In this document: positions 9,181 through 16,240 of the stretch, one piece after another
Position numbering within the stretch: position 1 is the first letter of the stretch
How the letters are laid out: each line of letters begins with the position of its first letter
DNA from: JBAZMA01 sp041649995
GTDB lineage: Bacteria > Omnitrophota > Gorgyraeia > Velamenicoccales > Velamenicoccaceae
NCBI GenBank assembly: GCA_041649995.1
Contig: JBAZMA010000001.1
Span: 62,001 to 126,000 of the forward strand
Direction: 5' to 3'
DNA: 64,000 nt
Position numbers and translations under genes: made by a program
The notes under the pieces: model-generated
What the model was told of the DNA's origin: nothing
What the model saw: only the letters and a program-made list of their open reading frames with translations
The model's database searches: none

Positions 9181-11607
9181 ATGCGCGCAAAAATCTTCTT
9201 TTTGGTGCCGGCCCTGGCCTTTCTGGCCTCTCTTTCTTTTTCGCCTTTCGCTTTTTCGCAGGAAGAAAGGTCTGATGAACAGAAGCTTCAGAATGTCACG
9301 GCCCTGGCCCAGGCCCAGACGCCTGCGCAGAACGAAAGCGTTCAAGACAGCCGGCCGCTGACGTCTGAGCCCCAACCCGAGGCTTCAGCCCGGACCTTGG
9401 AAGATCTCATCAATCAGGCCCGCCGGGCCAAGGATTCCGGCGACGCGGCCGGGGTCTATGCGATTGTGGAAGAGATCATGCAACGTTTCGGGCCCGAGGC
9501 CCGCAGGGAACAGGCTTCTCTGAAAGGATTCCCTTCCACAGAGCAGATCAAAAATTATGAGATACTCAGTCTCGTCGCCCAGGCGCAGTTCATCAAGGCC
9601 GAGGCCTTGAAAAAAGAGGGCAAGAACGAGGAGGCGGCCAAGGCCTTTGGCGTCATCATCAGCGATTTCGGATACGCCCAGTCCTGGGACCCGCGCGGAT
9701 GGTTTTACCGGACCGCGGAAGTGGCCCAGGAAGGCATCGACCGCATCGAAGGCCGGGACCCGCGCGCCGAGCGCTGCGGAGACATCCCCCCGACCAGGAT
9801 CGAGCTCAATGACCCCGGCAAGGAAGAGATCGTGGATTACACGGCGTACGGAGAATTTTCCGGGGTGGGGACGAAAGAGTATAAATACACGGTCAAAAAG
9901 CAGGAGGCCTTATCCGAGGCCGTGGGCGAAGGCATTTATCCCAACACGATCGGCATCCGATGGGACCCGTTGTTCCAGGAGCTGAAAAAAGGCAAACGTC
10001 TGGAGGGAAATCACTGGGATTTTGTCCATTCCCCCGATCTGCAGGCCGCCTTCTTCAAATGGGCCACAGCCCCCGAGCCCCCGGGCATACGGCAGTATTA
10101 TACGGCTGTGATCCTGGAAAAGTCCGGCCTCATCAAACACGCCATCAAGGCCTATTACGCGACCGCCATTCATTTTCCTAAAACCGTGGGCTGGACTTAC
10201 TGGCACACGCCCTGGTATGTGGGCCCTGCCTCCATCGCGCGCATCAAATACCTTTGCAAAAAATACCCCCAGGTGAATATGAAGCTTGTGGAAGCCGAGA
10301 TCCAGGTGGAAAACGGCTTTGACAACGACATCCGCAACGACGAATTCATTGTGCGCCCCGGCCGCATCATCAAAAACCATATGCCGGAAACGATCACCGA
10401 CAAGGTCAGGAATTTCATCGACAGGAAGATCATGCAGAACCGCGTCAGGCGGGAACTGGGCCGGGGCGCGGTGCGCCTTGTGCAGTATGAGAACGGCGAC
10501 TGGCAGATGCTGGTGGATAACAAACCTTTCATCATGCAGGGCGTGACCTACGCGGTGGCCAAGGTCGGCCAGAGCCCGGACGACGGGTCTTTGACCAACT
10601 GGATGGATTACGATTTCAACAATAACGGAAAAAGCGACGGGCCTTATGACGCGTTTGTGGACGCAAACGGCAACAACGAACAGGACCCTCAGGAGCCGTC
10701 TGTCGGGGATTTTGAACTCATGAAGCGCATGGGCGTCAATACGATCCGGCTGTATCATCAGCCCCATGACCTTAAAAAAGAACTTTTGCGGGATCTGTTC
10801 AAGAGGTACGGGATCCGCGTTGTCATCGGGGATTTTCTGGGAAAATACGCCCTGGGGTCCGGCGCCAGCTGGCACGAGGGGACGGATTACGATAATCCCA
10901 AACACCAGCAGGCCATGCTGGATTCCGTGCGCAAGATGGTCACAGAGCACAAGGACGAACCTTATCTTTTGATGTGGCTTTTGGGCAATGAAAACGTCTA
11001 TGGCGTGGCCTGCAACGCCGATAAAAAACCGGCCAGTTTTTTTAAATTCGTCAATGAGGCCGCGCGGTTGATCAAGTCCATCGACCCCAATCATCCCGTG
11101 GGCGTTGCCAGCGGCGATATCTTATACCTGGACCATTATGCGGCCCACTGTCCGGATGTCGATGTTTTCGGCGCCAATGCCTATCGCGGAGAGCAGGGAT
11201 TCGGGTCCTATTGGGCCGATATCAAACGTCTGACCGACAGGCCGGCCATGGTCACCGAATACGGGTGCCCGGCCTATGTGTATTGTTACAGCCTTCAGGA
11301 AGCTGAGAAGGCCCAGGCGGATTATTTGCAGGGTTCCTGGGAGGATATCCGGGAGAATGCCGCGTTCGGACAGGGGAGCGGAAATTCCGTGGGGGCTTTT
11401 TTATTCGAATATCTTGATGAATGGTGGAAGGGGTATGAACCCGCGGTCCATGACACAAAAGGCCTGTGGGTGGGCCCTTTCCCCGATGGGTTCATGCATG
11501 AGGAGTGGCTGGGTGTCGCCGGGCAGGGAGACGGGAAGATGAGCCCGTTTCTGCGGCATCTGCGCAAGAGCTATTACACGTACGAGAAGCTATGGAAAGG
11601 GAAATAG
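9181..11607 (+). CDS. secreted clan-A glycosidase-like protein with N-terminal helical region
   Basis: An 808-residue exported protein (signal peptide to about residue 26, FAFSQ). Residues 65-200 are helical and TPR-like. From about residue 430 a (beta/alpha)8 barrel begins (LVDNKPFIMQGVTY). The two catalytic glutamates expected of clan A are visible: Glu604 in LGNEN (acid/base) and Glu693 in VTEYG (nucleophile). Two Asp/Asn-rich loops at 478-506 (DFNNNGKSD, DANGNNEQD) look like EF-hand or dockerin-type calcium loops inserted before the barrel. Closest description is a GH2-type TIM-barrel glycosidase; the substrate is unknown. It probably acts on beta-glycans outside the inner membrane and feeds the importer upstream. 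Confidence 0.7.
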   Translation: MRAKIFFLVPALAFLASLSFSPFAFSQEERSDEQKLQNVTALAQAQTPAQNESVQDSRPLTSEPQPEASARTLEDLINQARRAKDSGDAAGVYAIVEEIMQRFGPEARREQASLKGFPSTEQIKNYEILSLVAQAQFIKAEALKKEGKNEEAAKAFGVIISDFGYAQSWDPRGWFYRTAEVAQEGIDRIEGRDPRAERCGDIPPTRIELNDPGKEEIVDYTAYGEFSGVGTKEYKYTVKKQEALSEAVGEGIYPNTIGIRWDPLFQELKKGKRLEGNHWDFVHSPDLQAAFFKWATAPEPPGIRQYYTAVILEKSGLIKHAIKAYYATAIHFPKTVGWTYWHTPWYVGPASIARIKYLCKKYPQVNMKLVEAEIQVENGFDNDIRNDEFIVRPGRIIKNHMPETITDKVRNFIDRKIMQNRVRRELGRGAVRLVQYENGDWQMLVDNKPFIMQGVTYAVAKVGQSPDDGSLTNWMDYDFNNNGKSDGPYDAFVDANGNNEQDPQEPSVGDFELMKRMGVNTIRLYHQPHDLKKELLRDLFKRYGIRVVIGDFLGKYALGSGASWHEGTDYDNPKHQQAMLDSVRKMVTEHKDEPYLLMWLLGNENVYGVACNADKKPASFFKFVNEAARLIKSIDPNHPVGVASGDILYLDHYAAHCPDVDVFGANAYRGEQGFGSYWADIKRLTDRPAMVTEYGCPAYVYCYSLQEAEKAQADYLQGSWEDIRENAAFGQGSGNSVGAFLFEYLDEWWKGYEPAVHDTKGLWVGPFPDGFMHEEWLGVAGQGDGKMSPFLRHLRKSYYTYEKLWKGK

Positions 11608-11636
11608 AAATAAATTTCCAAGATAAGTTCGGGTTA

Positions 11637-11770
11637 ATCCAGAAAAGGATAGGCCTCCGAAATTCCAAATAAGAGGAGGGCCTAATCCAGAAAAGGATAG
11701 GCCTCCGAAATTCCAAATAAGAGGAGGGCCTAATCCAGAAAAGATAGGCCTGCGTAATTCTCAATAAACG
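11637..11770. repeat. tandem hairpin repeats, two good copies and one decayed
   Basis: Units of about 50 bases begin at 11637, 11684 and 11731 with TAATCCAGAAAAGGAT (ATCC/GGAT hairpin) followed by AGGCCTCC...GGAGGGCCT, a second hairpin. The first two copies are nearly identical; the third has changed arms (CTGCG/CGCAG). A single related copy lies at 56567-56612 in the exopolysaccharide locus. No ORF is present. Confidence 0.8.
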
Positions 11771-11810
11771 CAGGATCCAATTCCGCCAGAGGCGGGAAGC
11801 ATAAGGAATA

Positions 11811-11912
11811 ATTAACATAACTCCTTGCGTTTTCATCTTGAAAATTTCTGTCGCAGCCAGCCCTCATTTAACTCGGGCGGGCTCCATAAATCTTCAAGAT
11901 ACGCCGCCGCAA
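11811..11912 (+). promoter_or_regulatory. candidate structured leader RNA, copy A
   Basis: Pairings: GCGT 11827-11830 with ACGC 11901-11904; ATCTTGAAAATTT 11835-11847 with AAATCTTCAAGAT 11888-11900 (12 of 13 pair); inner GCCC 11860-11863 with GGGC 11875-11878. The same architecture with compensatory changes occurs at 53582 and 56470. Two further hairpins follow (CGCCGC/GCGGCG at 11905-11921 and CCGGACC/GGTCCGG at 11924-11949), making the leader of the next gene highly structured. Confidence 0.75.
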
Positions 11913-11959
11913 AAAGCGGCGCGCCGGACCCTCCGATAAATAGGTCCGGGCGTTCGGAG

Positions 11960-11990
11960 TTAATTCCGCCAGAGGCGGAATTAAGGAGGT
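11960..11990 (+). promoter_or_regulatory. hairpin abutting the ribosome binding site
   Basis: An 11-bp perfect stem TTAATTCCGCC/GGCGGAATTAA with loop AGA at 11960-11984, directly followed by AAGGAGGT (11983-11990) and the ATG at 11995. The last stem bases overlap the start of the ribosome site. Similar hairpins precede the genes at 53713 and 56709, and a decayed one lies at 11781-11797. Confidence 0.7.
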
Positions 11991-11994
11991 TAGC

Positions 11995-13164
11995 ATGAAA
12001 AGACTACTGGCAATACTGGCAGTGCTCCTGGCTGCCGCCTGGAATGTCCAGGCAGCGGATGAGCAGGCGCCTTCCGAGGGGGCGGCGCAAAAAGGGGGAA
12101 AGGTTTTTTCTGTCTACACGGACAGCAAATCCCCGGATAACCATTATATTCCTTCGGGATGGATGGGTGATTTCGGCGATATTTCCATGGATGATAAATA
12201 CATGGGAGAGCCTCACTCCGGTTCCACGTCTATCAAGTTCGTCTATACCGCCAAAAAGACCCAGAATCAGGGTTGGGCGGGCGTGTTCTGGCAGAACCCG
12301 GCCAACAACTGGGGTTCAAAAAAAGGCGGATTCGACCTCACAGGCCTTAACAAGCTCACCTTCTGGGCCAAGGGCGCCAAGGGCGGAGAGATCATCGACA
12401 AGTTTTCCGTCGGCGGCATTAAGGGGACCTATCCGGATTCAACGGAAGTTTCCATGGGGCCGGTTGAACTGACCACCCAATGGCAGCCGTATTCCATCAA
12501 TCTGGCCGGAAAAGATCTCTCTTATGTCAACGGCGCTTTCAACTGGGTCGTGAACGCCGACTCTAATCCCAGCGGCGCCACGTTCTTTATTGACGACATC
12601 AAGTTTGAATACGATCCCGCGCTCAAACCAGAAGGCAGCAAGTCGCAGGAAATGCCTTTCTACGTTTACGCGGACAAGGGGTCTATCCAGAACCATTTCA
12701 TCCCTTCCGGATGGATGGGCGATTACAGCGACCTTAAGATCGATCAGGGTGTCGCGGAAAATCCTTACTTCGGCAAGACCTGCGTCAAGGTCACCTACGG
12801 CAACAAGGCCTCTAACGGCGCGCGCTGGGCGGGAATGTACTGGCAGCAGCCGGCCAACAACTGGGGCGGAGTGGACGCGGGTTTTGATCTCTCCAAGGCC
12901 AAACAGGTCACGTTTTGGGCCCGCGGAGAAAAGGGCGGAGAAAGGATCGAGGAATTCAAGATCGGCGGCATCATGGGAGAATTCTCCGATTCCGACACAG
13001 CCGGCATCGGCCCGGTCGTCCTGGAGAAAGAATGGAAGCAGTATACGATCGACCTGCAGGGCAAGGACCTTTCCTATGTTATCGGAGGGTTTGCCTGGGC
13101 ATCGAACCTGGACGTTAATCCGGACGGGTGCGTCTTTTATTTAGACGAGATCAAATACGAATAG
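11995..13164 (+). CDS. secreted tandem carbohydrate-binding-like protein
   Basis: A 389-residue exported protein (signal peptide to about residue 21, NVQAA) made almost wholly of two homologous domains at about 36-205 and 220-389. Each holds IPSGWMGD, a WAG-FWQ-PANNWG segment, a FDL...FWA-G-KGGE segment, GKDLSYV and a final F-ID-DIK-E strand. The pattern fits a beta-sandwich carbohydrate-binding module of the CBM11 kind, which is known to bind beta-glucans; this family assignment is tentative. There is no catalytic domain, so it may be a periplasmic or surface glycan-capturing protein. It lies between two glycosidase genes and has the most structured leader in the window. Confidence 0.65.
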   Translation: MKRLLAILAVLLAAAWNVQAADEQAPSEGAAQKGGKVFSVYTDSKSPDNHYIPSGWMGDFGDISMDDKYMGEPHSGSTSIKFVYTAKKTQNQGWAGVFWQNPANNWGSKKGGFDLTGLNKLTFWAKGAKGGEIIDKFSVGGIKGTYPDSTEVSMGPVELTTQWQPYSINLAGKDLSYVNGAFNWVVNADSNPSGATFFIDDIKFEYDPALKPEGSKSQEMPFYVYADKGSIQNHFIPSGWMGDYSDLKIDQGVAENPYFGKTCVKVTYGNKASNGARWAGMYWQQPANNWGGVDAGFDLSKAKQVTFWARGEKGGERIEEFKIGGIMGEFSDSDTAGIGPVVLEKEWKQYTIDLQGKDLSYVIGGFAWASNLDVNPDGCVFYLDEIKYE

Positions 13165-13172
13165 AGTTTAAA

Positions 13173-14483
13173 ATGATTGAGGACCGAAGACAGAGGACAG
13201 AGGACAGAGGGCCGCGAAGACACGATTTTCGACGAGGCCTTCGCGTCTTTTGTCTTCTGCTTTCGGTCTTCTGTCTTTTGGGCATGGCCAAGGCGCCCAA
13301 AAAGAAGGTTTATGTCAAGACCTTAAAAGACGGTTCTTACCAGCTGATGGTGCAGGGCAGGCCCTTTGTTGTCAAAGGCGTTTGTTATAACCCGATTCCC
13401 ATAGGCAAGTCGCACGACCACGATTTCTGGAATGACCCGGAGAAGCCCTGGCTTGTGGACGGCGCACTCATGAAGAAGATGGGCGTCAACGCGGTCAGAT
13501 TTTATCAGCCGGGTGAGGATCTGGAAGCCGCGCGCCGCGTGATCGCCGAGCTTTATCAAAAATTCGGCATCAGGACGATGATGGGCCATTGGCTGGGTTT
13601 CTGGAATTATCCGGCGCCGTTTTATGACGATCCCGAATTCCGCAAAAAAGTCAAAGAGGACCTTTTGAGGACGGTTGAGGCCTTGAAAGGCGAAGAGGGC
13701 CTTCTCTTCTGGGTGCTCGGCAATGAAAACAATTATTCGTTCAGCGGGAAAGTCAACCCCTGGACCAGCGAGCGCATCGAGAAGCTGGGAGACCCCAGGC
13801 AGTGCATGCTGGCCCGCGCGCAAACCTACTATAGCTTTGTCAATGAGCTGGCGCGTGAGATCCACCGTATCGACCCCGACCACCCGGTTGTCATGGGCAA
13901 CGGGGAGTTGATCTGCCTGGACCTGGCCAGCGAGTTCGCGCCCGACGTTGACATTGTCGGCTGCATTATTTACCGCGGAAAGACCTTCGGCAATATCTTC
14001 AAGGGGCTCAGGAACACGTTTGACAAGCCTCTTGTTTTGATCGAATTCGGCGCCGACGCCTACAACGCCCAGGACAAGAAGGAAGACGAGGACATGCAGG
14101 CGTTTTTTCTCAAAAGCCAGTGGGGCGAGATCTACAAGAACCTCGCCGGTTCTCCCGATGGGGCGGGCAATTGTCTGGGCGGCGTCATGTTCGAATGGAC
14201 GGATGAATGGTGGAAGCACAATGAGTGGGACCCCGCCGGGTGGTCTGTCCAGGATACCGCCTCCAACTGGTCCAACGGGTCTTATTACCTGGATATCCAG
14301 GCTGAACGCAATATGAATATGAATGAAGAGTGGTTCGGCATCGTGAAGCTGGTTCCCGAAGATGCGCCGGAAAAAGAAGGTCAGGTCCCCGCTGTTCTTG
14401 ACAGGCGCCAGCCGCGCAAGGCCTATTATGATATTCGCGAATTCTGGAAGGACCCCAAGACTAAACGCAATCCCAGAAAATAG
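13173..14483 (+). CDS. exported clan-A glycosidase-like protein
   Basis: A 436-residue paralogue of the barrel part of the glycosidase at 9181. The barrel starts at QLMVQGRPFVVKGVCY; the likely catalytic residues are Glu185 (VLGNEN) and Glu291 (LIEFG). The ATG at 13173 is preferred to an upstream in-frame TTG that overlaps the previous gene. The first 37 residues are encoded by an imperfect inverted repeat of GACAGAG-type units: the first arm gives an Arg-rich n-region and the second a hydrophobic stretch VFCLLLSVFCLLG that serves as signal peptide or anchor. Substrate unknown; it probably works with its neighbours on an extracellular beta-glycan. Confidence 0.7.
   Translation: MIEDRRQRTEDRGPRRHDFRRGLRVFCLLLSVFCLLGMAKAPKKKVYVKTLKDGSYQLMVQGRPFVVKGVCYNPIPIGKSHDHDFWNDPEKPWLVDGALMKKMGVNAVRFYQPGEDLEAARRVIAELYQKFGIRTMMGHWLGFWNYPAPFYDDPEFRKKVKEDLLRTVEALKGEEGLLFWVLGNENNYSFSGKVNPWTSERIEKLGDPRQCMLARAQTYYSFVNELAREIHRIDPDHPVVMGNGELICLDLASEFAPDVDIVGCIIYRGKTFGNIFKGLRNTFDKPLVLIEFGADAYNAQDKKEDEDMQAFFLKSQWGEIYKNLAGSPDGAGNCLGGVMFEWTDEWWKHNEWDPAGWSVQDTASNWSNGSYYLDIQAERNMNMNEEWFGIVKLVPEDAPEKEGQVPAVLDRRQPRKAYYDIREFWKDPKTKRNPRK
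13180..13276. repeat. inverted short-unit repeat inside a coding region
   Basis: Left arm 13180-13222 consists of GAAGACAGAGGACAGAGG-type 7-base units; right arm 13239-13280 carries the reverse complement type (TCTTTTGTCTTCTG, GGTCTTCTGTC). Both arms are read through by the glycosidase gene that starts at 13173. Confidence 0.7.
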
Positions 14484-14489
14484 GACGCT

Positions 14490-16163
14490 ATGCGAAAACA
14501 CATTTTTTTATTTCTGCTCACGGGATGGCTGGCAATAACGCCGGCCTTTTTGGTCGTAGCCGCTGAAACCGGGATCCAGGACCTCAAAGAGATCGACCCG
14601 GCAGACCCCAAGGCATCCCTGGCCATTAAACAGGCGGTTGAATCCGCCCTGGCCAAAGGGGATTATGAGAATATTTCCGCGGACCTGCGCTTTTTGCTCC
14701 AGCACGGGTTCGGTTCTTCCCCCGACGCCTATTTTTACCTGGCCTATATCCGCCACAGGCAGCTGGAATCCTGGAAACAGAGCAAAAACTGGGAAGGTGT
14801 TTATGACAGGGGGCCGGGGCTTAAAAAAGAGATCCACGAAAATCTTTCGTCCGCCGAAAAGTATCTGGAAAACAGGCCTGAACTTCTTTTGAGCATAAAA
14901 TTCCTGCGGTGGCAGCTGTCGGTCGAGGAAGGCTCGGATACGGAAAAAGGATTATTCCAGGACCTGATCGCCTCCGCGCAAAAGGCCCCGGCGACTCCCG
15001 AGGCCCTGGTTTTGATCAGGCAGATGGCCGACGATTTATCCGTCATGGAAGACAAGGCCTATAGCCGCGGGCTGTATGAAGTTTACGCGGAAAAGTTCAA
15101 AGGGACGAATCTGACGGGCTCCCAGCTCAAAGACGCGGCCGAGGAATTTATCCGTCAAAAAAACATATACCTGTCTAAAACGCTCTTCGAAGGACACTTG
15201 GAGCAATTCTCCTCAGACCCCGAGGCCCTGGCCAGGGAACTGGTCTTTATCGCCGATAAATACGCGCACCAGGGTGTCGAAGAGGCGCTCGACCCTGTTT
15301 ACGCGGAGGCCTTGTATCAGCGGGCCTTTGAGCTGAAAGGCGCGCAGGCCTTCACTCCCGATTCCCAATACCACCGGGCGTTCAATCTCGAGCGCATGAA
15401 GGATTTTGAATCCGCGCTGCGTCAATACGAGCCGGTCTCATCCGGCGACCCGGAACCTGTGCGTCGCAGGGAAGCGCTTTTCCGGTGCGGCGTCCTTGCG
15501 GCCTACGGGCTTAACGATCTGGCGCGGGCCTTGTCATATTTTGAGCGCGTCAAGGCCGTGCCTTCCGACACGCTGGGAATGTCAAGCCTGTATCAGCTCG
15601 GCTTGCTCAACCAGTGGAAGGGAGAGTTGGAAAAGGCCTCGGCTTTTTATGAGGAATTTATGGCCGCGACGCGGGATGCCGGCATCGACCTCAATAAGGA
15701 TGAATTGGCGCTTCTGTGCGCCGAGAGGATCCGTGAGATATCGCAGAAACAGCCCTTTCCCTACAGCCTGGGCTTGTTCCTGGAGGGAACGTTCGGCGCG
15801 CAAGGAGCCGTAAAGAAGGACTTTACTCCCGCGGGCCTGCATGTGGACGTCACGGGCCGGCCGCCCAAAACGCCTGTTGGAGAAAATATCGTCTTTGAAG
15901 TCACGACTTCCGTGGGAAAGACGGGGTGCATGGTGCCGGCTTACGCGTATGAATGGTCAGGTGAAACAGGAGGGCTTTCCAACATTCCCAATACCCCTGT
16001 CTTGACGACATTCTATGTTTCTCCCGGCATAAAGGTGATCCACGCCGCTGTTGTGGGAAATGCCGGTTTGGAAGGCGTGGGGTTTGATATGGTGCAGGTA
16101 GAAGGACAAGAAGCAGGAGCAGGAGAGATTCCAAGAGTAAAAGATTCAGAAGTCACAATTTAG
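14490..16163 (+). CDS. exported TPR-like protein of unknown function
   Basis: A 557-residue protein with a signal peptide (FLLTGWLAITPAFLVVAA) and a long helical body of TPR-like repeats (for example ALYQRAFELKGAQAF, ALRQYEPVSSGDPEPVRRREALFRCGVLAAYG, SLYQLGLLNQWKGELEKASAFYEEFM). The last 120 residues look like a small beta domain. Six bases separate it from the glycosidase upstream, so it is in the same operon. It may scaffold the secreted enzymes, but no specific function can be read. The final codons (about 16120-16163) lie in an inverted repeat shared with 16195-16230, so the C-terminus may have been altered by repeat insertion. Confidence 0.6.
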   Translation: MRKHIFLFLLTGWLAITPAFLVVAAETGIQDLKEIDPADPKASLAIKQAVESALAKGDYENISADLRFLLQHGFGSSPDAYFYLAYIRHRQLESWKQSKNWEGVYDRGPGLKKEIHENLSSAEKYLENRPELLLSIKFLRWQLSVEEGSDTEKGLFQDLIASAQKAPATPEALVLIRQMADDLSVMEDKAYSRGLYEVYAEKFKGTNLTGSQLKDAAEEFIRQKNIYLSKTLFEGHLEQFSSDPEALARELVFIADKYAHQGVEEALDPVYAEALYQRAFELKGAQAFTPDSQYHRAFNLERMKDFESALRQYEPVSSGDPEPVRRREALFRCGVLAAYGLNDLARALSYFERVKAVPSDTLGMSSLYQLGLLNQWKGELEKASAFYEEFMAATRDAGIDLNKDELALLCAERIREISQKQPFPYSLGLFLEGTFGAQGAVKKDFTPAGLHVDVTGRPPKTPVGENIVFEVTTSVGKTGCMVPAYAYEWSGETGGLSNIPNTPVLTTFYVSPGIKVIHAAVVGNAGLEGVGFDMVQVEGQEAGAGEIPRVKDSEVTI

Positions 16164-16231
16164 ACGGGGGATCAGGTGCCAACCCCTGTCGCCTGAACCT
16201 TGACTCCTTGATCCTATGACTCTTGAATGCT
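16118..16231. repeat. inverted short-unit repeat across a gene end
   Basis: GATTCCAAGAGTAAAAGATT at 16129-16148 resembles the reverse complement of the stretch ending TCCTATGACTCTTGAAT at 16211-16229. The left arm is coding (C-terminus of the TPR protein) and the right arm is intergenic, just before the GH116 gene. Confidence 0.45.
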
Positions 16232-16240
16232 GGTAAAACG

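Noticed and set aside
11811..11912. Identification of the leader as a c-di-GMP (GEMM) riboswitch
   Set aside because: The GEMM signatures (GGNCAAACC, GNRA tetraloop with receptor, CGCAAAGCC) are absent, despite PilZ genes nearby that made the idea attractive.
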